From: Gautieria morchelliformis
Lineage: Eukaryota; Basidiomycota; Agaricomycetes; Gomphales; Gomphaceae
Assembly (NCBI GenBank): GCA_015179125.1
Contig: WHVA01000389.1
Location: 46,892 to 110,891, forward strand
Length of the DNA: 64,000 nt
Reading direction: 5' to 3'
Shown here: positions 1 through 9,954 of the stretch, piece by piece
Layout of the letters: each line of letters opens with the position of its first letter
Numbering within the stretch: the first letter of the stretch is position 1
Notes under the pieces: model-generated
The model's input: the letters and a program-made list of their open reading frames with translations, nothing else
What the model was told of the DNA's origin: nothing
Database searches by the model: none
Translations under genes and position numbers: made by a program

Positions 1-847
1 TGATCGAAACAACATGGGTCATAGCTGGTGCCAACCCCGCTTTCCAATATCTGACTCTCTACACTTCTCTTGCCCTCATGCACAAAGGGAATATAGTGCA
101 TGTCAACTTGTCCTGAGGAAGGGTCAAAGAAGAGTTCATGGGGATCAATGCTTCCCCAATCCATGCTGTCGGCGCTCATCCTGCCAGATCGTCGCCTGGT
201 GTGGACTGGTGATGGTTCCTGAATGCTTGGCGACACCTGCATAGGGAATGATGGCATAGGCGCACGTGTGGGAGTGGCAGTGAAGTACATGGCACTGGAG
301 GTGATGGCTCAACTTGGGGTATGAAGATGTGATGGCAGTGGTCTGATGAGACGATTGGGGGAAAAGATTCTGTGTAAGTGCTCAGCGCAGGTGGTAAATA
401 AACCGGTTCATGACATTGGCGTGACTTCTGCTCTGACGTGTATGCTTTCGATGCCCATTCCGATCCTCCGCAAGGTTTCACTTGTACCCCATGTAAGTCT
501 ATAACGACTCTTCGATGCCACACAATATATACTTATTTTATCTACAGGTCCTTGAGGAATGCCCAGAGCTAAATCAATTCGAACGTGTATGGCCGATCAA
601 AGTGCTGATCCAACAGTTCCTCAAATAGCTCAGAGCTCAAATGTGTGTCTGCAAGGCAGTGAGAGGAACGATTGGCCCGCCTGCCACATGAGCAGCCTCA
701 AGATCCCTGTGTCTGTCTGGTACCAGTACATATCTGCTGGCTAGGCCATAATATATTTACCTAAAAATTAGTTCTGAATGTACTTTTTATTGGTGCTAAA
801 CTAGCTAGAATTAAGTTCTCTTTGAGCTAAAAAACAGTACATGAACA
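1..847. other. 3' flank of the KDZ gene, no gene seen
   Basis: Open frames here are short and lack recognisable domains. The KDZ-like protein on the minus strand ends at 848, so this stretch is its downstream flank. I see no terminal inverted repeat or target duplication that would mark the end of a KDZ element. Confidence 0.5.
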
Positions 848-3800
848 CTATTCCATGCTGGCTGATATGGCCAGTCTTTGTCTTTTCAGACAGTTCCATA
901 TGGAAATGAAGACATGGGTGTATACAATTGCATGTGATTGGGACATGTAGCTCACAGACTTACATATACTGTGCAATCCACTATTGCCACACTCTGCAGC
1001 ACTCGTGTTGATCTTGGCAAGATGTGGATCCAGACTGGCATAAGTGGATAAAAAGGAAGCAGGAGAACATTTGGTGTGCCCCCGGGCATGAAAGTCATCA
1101 ATGGCGAACAGAGTGTCTGCAAAGAATTCTGGTTCACGGGTGAGACAGTATGGCCCCAGGGCACAGGCAAAATCATATACAACCAATTTGGGGGCTACAG
1201 GCCAGCAGGTGAGAATCGCTGAAAAGATGTCGTTGCGGCCTTCTCCATGGGGGATGCAGTGGAAGCCATAACAGATGCTGTGAGTACACCAACAGCACAT
1301 AATACCGCCTGTGAGCCCCTGTGTCTTGTAAGTGGAGTAGTATTTGGAGCACTGGCCACCACGATCCTCTGGTGGTTCAGGTCTGGTGTCATGGGGCAGG
1401 CGTGGACATGAGGGACGTATGCGGATGGGTGGTTGGGTGTAAAAACACCCGGTCTGCATGACCATTCAGATTTTGTCAGGTCCCAAGCATCAATGTGTCA
1501 GAGTGGTCAACGCACCTCCTGCAAATCTGCATCCAAGTTCCCCCACGCTACATCCGACAGGCTTGAGCCCCCTTCAAGCAAGCAGGCAAGTGTCTGATGG
1601 CCTCGGCCCAGGAGCCATTTAATGACAGCAATGACAGCCAGTGGGTATGGGTCATCATGCATTGCATAATGCTCAACAAGAGAGTAAACACATGGCACCA
1701 AAACCAATAGGGTGCGAGTGGTTTCATTAGGTGTTGTGACAGAGCGTAGGAGGTCATTTTGAGCTCGCCGGTTGACGACCTGGAGGACCGATTCCTCGGC
1801 AGACATCTGTGGCAAACATTTGAGCGCCCAGGAAGCAGACACACACACATGGGAGAGTGTAAGCCCTACCTGCATGAATAACGCCGTAATGGGAGGAAAA
1901 TCTATGAAGTCCGGATAGTCAAGTTCTGAGCTTGTGGACACTTCTAGCCCATTGACACCAAAGCCGGCATGGAACAGGGTTTTAAGTGCAGGACTCGGCT
2001 CAACAAGCGCCAATTAGATCAAGGCCACAGAGGGGGCAAGTTCTTCTTCCAGATGCATATGTTCCAGACCACGCATGCGCACACCTGAGGAGGACAAGTG
2101 GGCGGTGGCTGGGGAGGCTTGCATGCACCCTTGGAGGTCGATGAAGTGTCTCAGCACAGAGCGGACACGCTTGTCTGGGATGCACTGTTGTTGTGAAACA
2201 TGTCGTGTCTCAGTACGTGATATGCTCTCGGGTGGGCTAAGCGTGGGTGGTGTCAGGGAAGGGAGGAGGTGCTTTTGATTGAAGGCAAGGGTGACGCCAT
2301 CCCAAATGGTGTCTGCTGGAGAGGGACCGCACAGAGGGCAGTCGCCTGGGCATGAGTCATCCTGCAGGGACACAAAGGCAAACCAAACATGACGAAAGGT
2401 GTCATCAGACATGAACGGCTGTGAAGACCCGTATGTGGTGTAATGGTGGGATACACCTTGGGTCCATGCTGTAAATGGTGTCTCGGACAGGGTGTAGGCA
2501 CTCGTATACTCATCAAGGAGGTCGTGACTGACGAGGATGCGGTTGTTGAAGTTGAAGAGGCCATGGTCCTGAGCATCGGGCCCAACATGGTGCCGGGCTT
2601 GCAGTGGGCAGGCAGGGCAGGCCTGCACCTCAAGCTGATGGGTTTGCGCACATGTGAGCATGTAGACAGTGCACGGAATGGATTCGGAACTCATGAGGGG
2701 GTCATAAAACTTCCGAGGTGTGTGGTATCCGCAAGATGCTGATGGCATGAGTGGAATCGTGTGTGGAGGGCATGCAGGAGGGAGTGAGGTCACATGGGGT
2801 GGTGCCTCACCTGGAAGCAATGCCCATGGGGGAATAGCGATGGGCAAGTGTGACACCAAGGGTGGCAGCTGAGGTGGACGTGTAGGAGACACCGTGCTGT
2901 CAATGTTTGCCGAACCATCAGCAGCCTCCGGACTCTGACCCTCGGGCCCGACATCCATGTTGTCACTTGCAGGGCTCACGTCTCCATCCGGGGGTGGCAA
3001 CCTAGCATGCTCGGCTCGCATTTGCAAGCAGGCCTGTAGATGCGTACGAGTGGCCGTCACATGCACACAAGGGTCCCCAGCGTGACAAGAACAATTCCAC
3101 TGGCCCTCTCCACCATCGGGGCCATGGTACGTGATGAATACGTGGTGCTTGATTCCACCCGTTCCACCCATTCCTACGGAAAACCGGGAGACATGGGGCT
3201 CTTGGTGGGTCTCACGCTGAAACAGGACAACTGGTTTAGTGGCAGCAAATGGGGTGTCAGGCTGGGCCAGAAGTAGGGGAGTATAATGACTCACCTTGAG
3301 AACCACTGCCTACCATGGGCGGGGTGGCCAGCGCAGTGTCCAGATGCACGATCAGGAAACGTGCATGAACGCATGCACGTTGCCTGCCATACGGACACTG
3401 GCAGATGAAAACCTGGTCCGGTCCAATGTGTTTCTCCTGCAGGTGATACCAAGTGTCCTAAAAGGGGCTTATGTCACTTCGGAGTCAGTGGGAGACTGAC
3501 CACGAACCTTGCCCGTAAGTCTCAATTCGTCCCACCCTTGTACCACATATAGGCTGCCCCCAAGGGAATAAAACCCTAAACCCCCGGCCTCTATGCACAG
3601 TGCGAACAACTCATCGCCCATGGGCCTGGCGGCCACATGCGCTGCAGTGCTTACTGAGGAGCCAATATCTGCACCAGGAGCAGATGGCCGCTTACCGGCC
3701 GCGGGTGAGTGAGAGCCCGTATGCCACCAAGCATGGCAACCACCCCCGTCTGTCCAGGGTCGCTTTTGAGGAGAAGCGGGTATGGGGCCCAGTTCTCGTC

Positions 3801-3873
3801 GCAGGTGCACTCTCGGTTCTGAGCCACAATTGCGGCCAGGGTGCTCAGACAAGTCCACACTGGGTCCGTGCAA
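848..3873 (-). CDS. KDZ-type transposase-like gene with SWIM-like zinc fingers, multi-exon
   Basis: Probable transposase of the KDZ (Kyakuja-Dileera-Zisupton) superfamily, which is abundant in agaricomycetes. Segments in reading order: a Cys-containing N-terminal part (about 3860-3512), an exon with a SWIM-like CQCPYGRQRACVH motif (about 3430-3299), a large exon 3239-2014 with a second CxCx4CxH motif (CSCHAGDPCVH), a block around 2013-1519, and a C-terminal exon from about 1457 to 848. The last exon carries VVYDFACAL, the KDZ Asp motif, then DDFHARGHTKC and RKSVSYM-like residues (CKSVSYMSQSHAIVYT), typical of the C-terminal KDZ helix. Splice-like introns are visible: GTGAGT at about 3298, GTAGGG...CACAG inside 2013-1507, and GTGCGT...GCAG at about 1518-1458. 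One in-frame TAA (2014-2016) lies between otherwise continuous coding, so the copy may be dead. The start is uncertain; the coordinate given is the 5' limit of plausible coding. Confidence 0.72.
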
Positions 3874-4042
3874 GTCAGGACGGCTCAGTCAAACCTCACA
3901 TGTGGGTTCAAAGCGGGACATAGGGAAAAAGAACCCAGCGACGGTGTGGGAAACTCCAACATTACACTGCAGAAAGCACCGGCACCTAATCAGAAGACAC
4001 GGAACTCATATGTCCCATATATGGCGCTGTATGGCTGCTTTC

Positions 4043-4098
4043 TGGTCTCAATTTAATAATTGAAAATAGAAATATATTTTCAATTATTAACCAGACCA
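4043..4098. repeat. Long AT-rich perfect hairpin
   Basis: Arms 4053-4068 and 4075-4090 are perfect 16-base inverted repeats around a 6-base loop. Outside them, TGGTCT (4043-4048) and AGACCA (4093-4098) also pair. It could be a tiny MITE remnant, a cruciform site or a terminator-like structure for a plus-strand transcript. No TSD was recognised. Confidence 0.7.
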
Positions 4099-4157
4099 CA
4101 CCAGATAGAAGAAGAGCTAAGCAAATAATACCCACTAACCGCCTCTAATGCAGGCTC

Positions 4158-4612
4158 CGGGGCTTCAACAGCATGCCAGTTGTGGATGAGGATGGGGGCC
4201 TTGAATCAAATGATGTCATTATGCAAATTTTAAGGACGCGCACCGCAGACGCGAGCGAGGGTGGGGTCGCGACCCTCCTGCTTGCCAGCATTGATGGCAA
4301 TCTTCGCATTTTTGTTTAAGCCGGGCATCAACAGCATGCCGGTCGTGGATGAGGATGGGGGCCTTGAATCAAATGACATTGTTATGCAAATTTTAAGGAC
4401 GCGCACCGCAGACGCGAGCAAGGGTGGGGTCGCGACCCTCCTGCTTGCCAGCATTGATGGCAATCTTCGCATTTTTGTTTAAGCCGGGCATCAACAGCAT
4501 GCCGGTCATGGATGAGGATGGGGGCCTTGAATCAAATGACGTTGTTATGCAAATTTTAAGGACGCGCACCGCAGACGCGAGCGAGGGTGGGGTCGTGACC
4601 CTCCTGCTAGAG
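4158..4612. repeat. Tandem repeat, 163-base unit, about 2.8 copies
   Basis: The word caacagcatgcc recurs at 4166, 4329 and 4492, exactly 163 bases apart, and the units differ by only a few bases. The third copy breaks off near 4610 at gaccctcctgct. The period is not a multiple of three, so the array cannot encode a protein repeat. Each unit translated on the plus strand gives GINSMPVVDEDGG and ILRTRTADASEGGV, which resemble parts of a CBS-domain protein of the Snf4/AMPK-gamma type. It may be an amplified gene fragment. Confidence 0.75.
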
Positions 4613-5193
4613 GTCCCACTGCTAATTTCCGAGGAACGTGAGCACACATATGTGCATGTACACGCCGCCGCCATTCTGCCCCTCATGCATGACCCACAGC
4701 GAGATGGACATGGTCCGCACATGCACGCCCACACGGAGACATGTCAAGTTGGACGTGGAGTTAAGTGCTGCCCGTCGAGCGCGACCTCGGTGTACGCGAG
4801 GCCCTCGCCCTTGGGCACGCTGCTGACACACGCCTGGATAGCCTTCCGCTGAGCTGACATGACTTGCTCACCTGAACACTATCCAGGAGGGTTGCGCCTG
4901 CCTTGGCTTCCGCCAAACACTCACGGTAACGTTGCCTGCGCAGGGCCACCACCTGGAACAATCGCATCAGACATGGCATGTGGGCTGTCATTCATACAGC
5001 TACCATCTGCGTTACCGTATATATGCAGAGGACCGTACAAGGAGTCAGGACCTGGCCGTTCTCATCGGTTGGCCTGTGCCACGACTGTACGTATGTGGAG
5101 TGCCAACAGAACGAGCTTGGCTTGCACGGGCCTGAAGTCAGGCGTCATCTCTCATGTGGAGACGTTCCAGTCGGATTCTTTTTGGGGTACTTT
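4613..5193. other. Intergenic debris with a short minus-strand coding-like piece
   Basis: On the minus strand 4869-4744 reads as a compact coding-like stretch beginning EQVMSAQRKAIQACVSS and ending in TGA. It is preceded by a GTGAGT...TTCAG intron-like segment. A TATATAT box at 5018-5024 lies upstream in that orientation. No family is recognised. Part of a disrupted host gene is the best guess. Confidence 0.25.
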
Positions 5194-5691
5194 TGTTGGG
5201 TGCATTTATGCTCCTGCACCAAAATCAAGCATAATATATCCAATTTGTTGTGTGGCCTTCCAATTTCTTCTCACATTGCTCTTGTATTATGCATCCATTT
5301 CTCTGGTTATTTTCGAAATTTTCCACTCATTTCTTATCTCTCTATTTCATCTTGTTATTCCTACTTTCACAAGCGGCTGCACCCAGCGGAGTCTGAAATG
5401 ACTTCGACGCGCGAGCCCTTGGGCGCTAAAGGGCCGGGTAGTAGTACATGCGCAGTGGAACACATTTCCCCCTCTCTCAGTGACCACTAAATTCACTGAG
5501 AGAGGCAAGTAAATTAGTCTAGTAATCTTTGCATTTATTAACCTAGAAATGTTCTGTAGTGAATTGATTTCTAGGTAGTGTATAATATATTTAGAGTGAC
5601 CACTAAATTCACTGAGAGAGTGAATTGATTTCTAGTCTATTCTTTTGAATAACAAGTCCATACCTACTGCCTATAATTCCTGTCCTCTACA
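5194..5691 (+). repeat. 5' LTR of copia copy 1
   Basis: 498 bases, starting TGTTGGGTGC and ending CCTCTACA. It contains two copies of a 26-base word beginning AGTGACCACTAAATTCACTG, a TATAATATAT stretch near 5581-5590 that could be the promoter, and a 12-base-arm hairpin at 5472-5504. Confidence 0.93.
5472..5504. promoter_or_regulatory. Conserved LTR hairpin
   Basis: Perfect arms CTCTCTCAGTGA (5472-5483) and TCACTGAGAGAG (5493-5504) with a 9-base loop. The same arms occur in every copia LTR of the window, including the diverged copy at 62698-62729, where only the loop differs. A partial second copy follows near 5597-5621. A role in RNA processing, packaging or strand transfer is inference. 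Confidence 0.6.
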
Positions 5692-5704
5692 GGGTTATGG
5701 GCCC
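5692..5704 (+). promoter_or_regulatory. Primer binding site, initiator tRNA-Met anticodon-arm type
   Basis: GGGTTATGGGCCC directly abuts the LTR and is the exact complement of the eukaryotic initiator tRNA-Met anticodon arm, GGGCCCAUAACCC. Drosophila copia is known to be primed by a 5' fragment of this tRNA. The ATG of gag (5697-5699) lies inside the site, opposite the CAU anticodon. Confidence 0.85.
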
Positions 5705-8700
5705 CGGAGACACTTCTGAGAAGCTATTGGGTGTTGAGAAGCTTGCTACTGATGGAAGTAATTGGCCATTGTGGCGAGCTACTCTCATCAGCTATTTCGA
5801 GTCCAAAAATCTACTCAAGCATGTAGAAGGGAGAGTCACTCGACCTCCTGATCCTCCAGTCATGCCCCCAGGCCATATTCTAACAGAAGCTGAGGAAACT
5901 CAGATGGATAAGGCCGAGGAGAAGCTGGAGAGATACCTTGCTAGAGAAGGACAAGCCAAGACCCAAATCATCGTCTCAGTGTCAGAGTCATTAGCCCTGA
6001 TGCTACAGAAGCAGAAGACAGCAAAAGAGACTTGGGATGCACTGGTCAATGAAATGACCAAAAAGCCCAAGATGGTCCTCACCAGCCTGCAGAGACAACT
6101 CCGCAGTATGAGATGTCCTGAGGATGGAGACTTGAGAGATCATTTGGACAAGGCCCAAGACCTATATGCTCGTCTTAATGAGATGGGAGCCAGAGTTTCC
6201 GAAGAAGAATTCATGGACATCATCCTTGCATCACTTCCACCATCCTATGAGGCAGTCATGAACGCCCTTACCACTTCGCTTGAAGAATGCGGGATGCCAT
6301 TGGTCCCTGATAATATTATTAGGGTACTAAAGGCTCAGTATGACAGGAAGAAAACACTCCCGCAAGAAGAGCAGGTGTTTATTGGTTCATCTACTAAGAA
6401 GGACCAGAAGGGGCAGAAGGCGCATGTATGCACCAACTGCAAAAAGCCTGGACATTCCATCGAAAATTGCTGGGCTAAAGGAGGTGGTAAAGAAGGTCAA
6501 GGACCACGTCAGAAGAAGAAAGCCAAAGGCAAGAAGAAGAAGAAGGGTAAAGCAAAAGCGAATGTTGCCGAGGAAGAGTCTACTTCTGAGGAAAGTGGTG
6601 ATGGGCATCTTGCCTTCACCAATTTCGACGAGTGCTCTAATTTCAATTTGAGCACATCCTCAGGAGTTATAGTTATACTCGACACCGGAACGACATCGCA
6701 TATGACTCCTCACAAAAATTTATTGAGGAACTACTGTCAATTCTCACAGCCGAGGACTATCCGAGCAGCCAACAAAGGTACCTTTGATGCCTTCGGCTCA
6801 GGACTGCTCGTATTATCCAATAAGGTTGGAGATAGAACAGTAGAAGTCACGTTGCAAGATACATACTATGCACCTAAAATTGCTGCTACCCTCGTCTCGA
6901 TCGGTCGGTGCGATGATGCTGGCTACGACATTCGACTCGGTGGCCAGAAATGCACAATATCTAATGCTGCTGGAAAAGTATTGATGCAAGCACCGAAAGT
7001 CAATGGCTTATATCGACTAGACCTCCAGTCACCAAGTGCTCAAGCCCATATGTGTTTATCTGCCATGGAAATTCATCAAAAGATGGGGCACATCTCGCAG
7101 AAGTCCCTACAACATCTATTAAATCATGGCATGATATTGGGCATTGAACTGAGCTCCACAGGCGATAGAATTGTCTGTGATGCGTGTATTCAGGCCAAGA
7201 TTGCGCGCAAACCTCTTCCTCGAGAACCCAGAGACCGAACATCAAAATTCGGTGACAGAATTTATTCTGATGTCTGGGGACCTGCAAGACACCTCACGAT
7301 CGATAAGAAGTCATATTATGTCTCCTTTATCGATGATTACTCAAGAGAATCGGTGATCTATCTCATGGCGAACAAATCAGAAGCATTCTCAAAGTACAAG
7401 CTCTACGAGGCTTTAATGCTTCGACAGAGAAATGTGCACATCAAGGCACTTGTTTCTGATCGAGGGGGCGAGTATACGAGCTCTGAATTCGAACAGCATC
7501 TAGCCAAACAAGGCACGAAGCATCAGTTGACGGTACACGACACACCAGAGTCCAATGGTGTTGCGGAACGCCTGAACCGAACTCTCACTGAGAGAACTCG
7601 TGCCATGCTGCTAGAATCAGGCCTTCCTAAGATATTATGGGGCTATGCGATACAGCATGCCAATTATCTTAGGAACAGGACGCATACAAGAGCTCTACCA
7701 GATAAAACGCCCTACGAGATGATTCACCATGAAAAACCGAATCTCAAAGACATTCACGCGTGGGGAACTGAAATTTACGTTAAAATCACTCAGGGAGATA
7801 AATTGGCAGCTCGTGCCAAGAGAGCTCGGTGGATAGGAATTTCTGCGCAGAGCCATGGTCATTATGTTTATTGGCCTGACTCGCACAAAGTTTCTGTCGA
7901 GCGGAATGTTGTGTTTGATTCAGAGATGAAGAAGGGAAAGGTCCCAATCATTTCTATTGAGGAATCCAAGCTACCTACGTCTAAAGAAGAGAAGAAGGCC
8001 ATTCCGGCATCAGTGCCTGTGCCCGGTCGCTTAGTCAGCGAAGAGGCAAAGATCGAAGAAATTGATGAAAGTGCACCAGAGGAATATCTTGAAAAGCTGC
8101 AACCTATTCAGGGAGTTGATGACAGACCTAGAGAAGCTGAACCGATAAGGAGAAGCGAAAGGATCCGTCAACAACAAGTGCAGCCGGCCCCATCAGGTCC
8201 CGTAACAAGATCTCAAACCCAGAGACAAGCTGGCGCACATATGACTACGCTAGCTTACGAGGACGTTGAGGACCATAAAGAAGTTTTATTCGACCAAGAA
8301 TTATCCTCCGAGATTGATGGCATCAGTAGCTATGAGTGTGCCATCAGTGCGTTTCTAACCGACGGTCAAAACAATAACAAGGCGCCGGATTTGAGTCAAA
8401 TTGAACCTAGCAATGCAGACGAAGCTCTGAATAATCCTATATGGAAGAAATCTATGGACAAAGAGTATGAGGCCCTAATCGACAAGGGAGTGTGGGAACG
8501 AGCCAAACCACCTCCTGGAGCCAATATTGTCGGTAATAAATGGGTCTACCTTTGGAAGCGTAATCCAGAAGGGAAACCAATAGTACCTAAATCGAGAATG
8601 GTCGCCCAAGGCTTCACACAGAAGTTTGGAGTCGACTATGATGAGACATACTCACCTGTTGCTCGGTTATCCTCCCTACGGATCATATGCGCCATCGCTG

Positions 8701-9941
8701 CTAGGAATGACTGGCCTATCCATCAAATGGACGTAGACTATGCATACCTCAATGCTACGTTGCCCGAACCTATTTACATGAAGCAGCCGTATGGATATGA
8801 GTCTGGAGACAAAGGCGAAGTGCTACTTTTGAAGAAAGCACTCTACGGCCTCAAGCAATCTGGAAGAGAATGGTATAAACGTCTAAGTGGTGAATTCCAC
8901 AAGTTAGGATTCACTACGTCAGCCACAGATGGGGCTGTATTTTATAGACGTGGCGGAAAGGGGCATGTGATCATTGCAACAGCTGTGGACGACCTTACCA
9001 TCACAGCTGAGAATCAATCAGTCCTGGACGAAGTCAAACGAGATCTTGCTCAGGTCTTCAGTATGAAAGATCTAGGCGAGATTCATTGGCTATTGAATCT
9101 CAAAATCGAAAGAGACTGGCAGAAGAAAACTATTGCAATTTCACAACCTGCATACATCGAGAAGATCATCAAAAAATTTAATCTCGAAGATGCAAAGACT
9201 TATGCTACGCCTCTTGATCCAGCCGTAAAATTATCTAAAGACCAATGTCCTTCTACAGAGAGAGGCAAGAAAGCCATGTCGAAGTTTCCATACAGGCAAG
9301 CTATAGGATCACTGATGTGGGCGGCTGTAGCCACTCGACCTGACATTGCATTTGCGGTGTCATTACTCTCGCAATTCCTTGAAAATCCAGGTGGCACACA
9401 CTGGAATGCAGTCAAACGTGTCTTCAAATATTTGAAAGGCACGAAGCATTACAAGCTCACACTTGGAAGAAATCAAGACGGCTTGATGGGGTATTCAGAT
9501 GCGGATTGGGGTTCACAGAGTCATAGGCGTTCGTATTCGGCATACTTATTTCAGATTGATGGAGGCACTGTTTCATGGAGTTGCCAGAAACAGTCGATAG
9601 TAGCCCTCTCATCAACTGAAGCCGAATTCGTCGCCCTGACCCATGCGGGCAAAGAGGCTCTTTGGATGCGCCATTTTATTTCTGAAATATTCCAACCACT
9701 GAACAGACCCATCCAAGTTTATTCAGACAATCAATCAGCCATTGCCATCACGTATGGCACCCAACAACACACGAGAACCAAGCACTTCGACATCCGATTA
9801 TATTTCCTTCGAGATATAATCAAAAATCAACAAGCCAAGCTCGTTTATTTGCCAACCGAACAAATGTTGGCAGATATCCTCACTAAAGGACTTCCTAGTC
9901 CTAGAGTGAAGATTCTCAACGAGCAAATCGGAATATATTAA
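5697..9941 (+). CDS. Copia gag-pol polyprotein, intact
   Basis: 1414 residues encoding all functions for reverse transcription and integration. Order: Ty1/copia-type Gag (about 1-235), CCHC knuckle CTNCKKPGHSIENCW starting at C245, aspartic protease ILDTGTTSHM with catalytic D329, GAG-pre-integrase zinc region from H460 (HQKMGH...), integrase core with SDVWGP (about D525), SDRGGEY (D588) and NGVAERLNRT (E624, a D-35-E spacing), then RVT_2 reverse transcriptase with AVDDLTIT (D1098/D1099) in place of the usual YVDD. RNase H follows with SDADWGS (D1268) and SDNQSAI (D1344). Gag and pol share one frame, as in most copia elements. The start is the ATG inside the primer site, conserved in all three copies. 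No stop or frameshift is present, so this is probably functional. Confidence 0.96.
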   Translation: MGPGDTSEKLLGVEKLATDGSNWPLWRATLISYFESKNLLKHVEGRVTRPPDPPVMPPGHILTEAEETQMDKAEEKLERYLAREGQAKTQIIVSVSESLALMLQKQKTAKETWDALVNEMTKKPKMVLTSLQRQLRSMRCPEDGDLRDHLDKAQDLYARLNEMGARVSEEEFMDIILASLPPSYEAVMNALTTSLEECGMPLVPDNIIRVLKAQYDRKKTLPQEEQVFIGSSTKKDQKGQKAHVCTNCKKPGHSIENCWAKGGGKEGQGPRQKKKAKGKKKKKGKAKANVAEEESTSEESGDGHLAFTNFDECSNFNLSTSSGVIVILDTGTTSHMTPHKNLLRNYCQFSQPRTIRAANKGTFDAFGSGLLVLSNKVGDRTVEVTLQDTYYAPKIAATLVSIGRCDDAGYDIRLGGQKCTISNAAGKVLMQAPKVNGLYRLDLQSPSAQAHMCLSAMEIHQKMGHISQKSLQHLLNHGMILGIELSSTGDRIVCDACIQAKIARKPLPREPRDRTSKFGDRIYSDVWGPARHLTIDKKSYYVSFIDDYSRESVIYLMANKSEAFSKYKLYEALMLRQRNVHIKALVSDRGGEYTSSEFEQHLAKQGTKHQLTVHDTPESNGVAERLNRTLTERTRAMLLESGLPKILWGYAIQHANYLRNRTHTRALPDKTPYEMIHHEKPNLKDIHAWGTEIYVKITQGDKLAARAKRARWIGISAQSHGHYVYWPDSHKVSVERNVVFDSEMKKGKVPIISIEESKLPTSKEEKKAIPASVPVPGRLVSEEAKIEEIDESAPEEYLEKLQPIQGVDDRPREAEPIRRSERIRQQQVQPAPSGPVTRSQTQRQAGAHMTTLAYEDVEDHKEVLFDQELSSEIDGISSYECAISAFLTDGQNNNKAPDLSQIEPSNADEALNNPIWKKSMDKEYEALIDKGVWERAKPPPGANIVGNKWVYLWKRNPEGKPIVPKSRMVAQGFTQKFGVDYDETYSPVARLSSLRIICAIAARNDWPIHQMDVDYAYLNATLPEPIYMKQPYGYESGDKGEVLLLKKALYGLKQSGREWYKRLSGEFHKLGFTTSATDGAVFYRRGGKGHVIIATAVDDLTITAENQSVLDEVKRDLAQVFSMKDLGEIHWLLNLKIERDWQKKTIAISQPAYIEKIIKKFNLEDAKTYATPLDPAVKLSKDQCPSTERGKKAMSKFPYRQAIGSLMWAAVATRPDIAFAVSLLSQFLENPGGTHWNAVKRVFKYLKGTKHYKLTLGRNQDGLMGYSDADWGSQSHRRSYSAYLFQIDGGTVSWSCQKQSIVALSSTEAEFVALTHAGKEALWMRHFISEIFQPLNRPIQVYSDNQSAIAITYGTQQHTRTKHFDIRLYFLRDIIKNQQAKLVYLPTEQMLADILTKGLPSPRVKILNEQIGIY

Positions 9942-9954
9942 GCTTGAGGGGGCG
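9942..9954 (+). promoter_or_regulatory. Polypurine tract of copia copy 1
   Basis: The stretch agcttgagggggcg lies directly after the gag-pol stop and before the 3' LTR; GAGGGGG is the expected plus-strand primer. It is identical in copy C at 21951-21963. Confidence 0.75.

Noticed and set aside
4230..4852. Protein-coding repeat gene in the 163-base array
   Set aside because: The period shifts the frame at each unit, so no repeat protein can be encoded.
6340..6651. Lys/Arg-rich 103-residue frame inside copia gag (also at 18350)
   Set aside because: Shadow frame of the Lys-rich region after the gag zinc knuckle.
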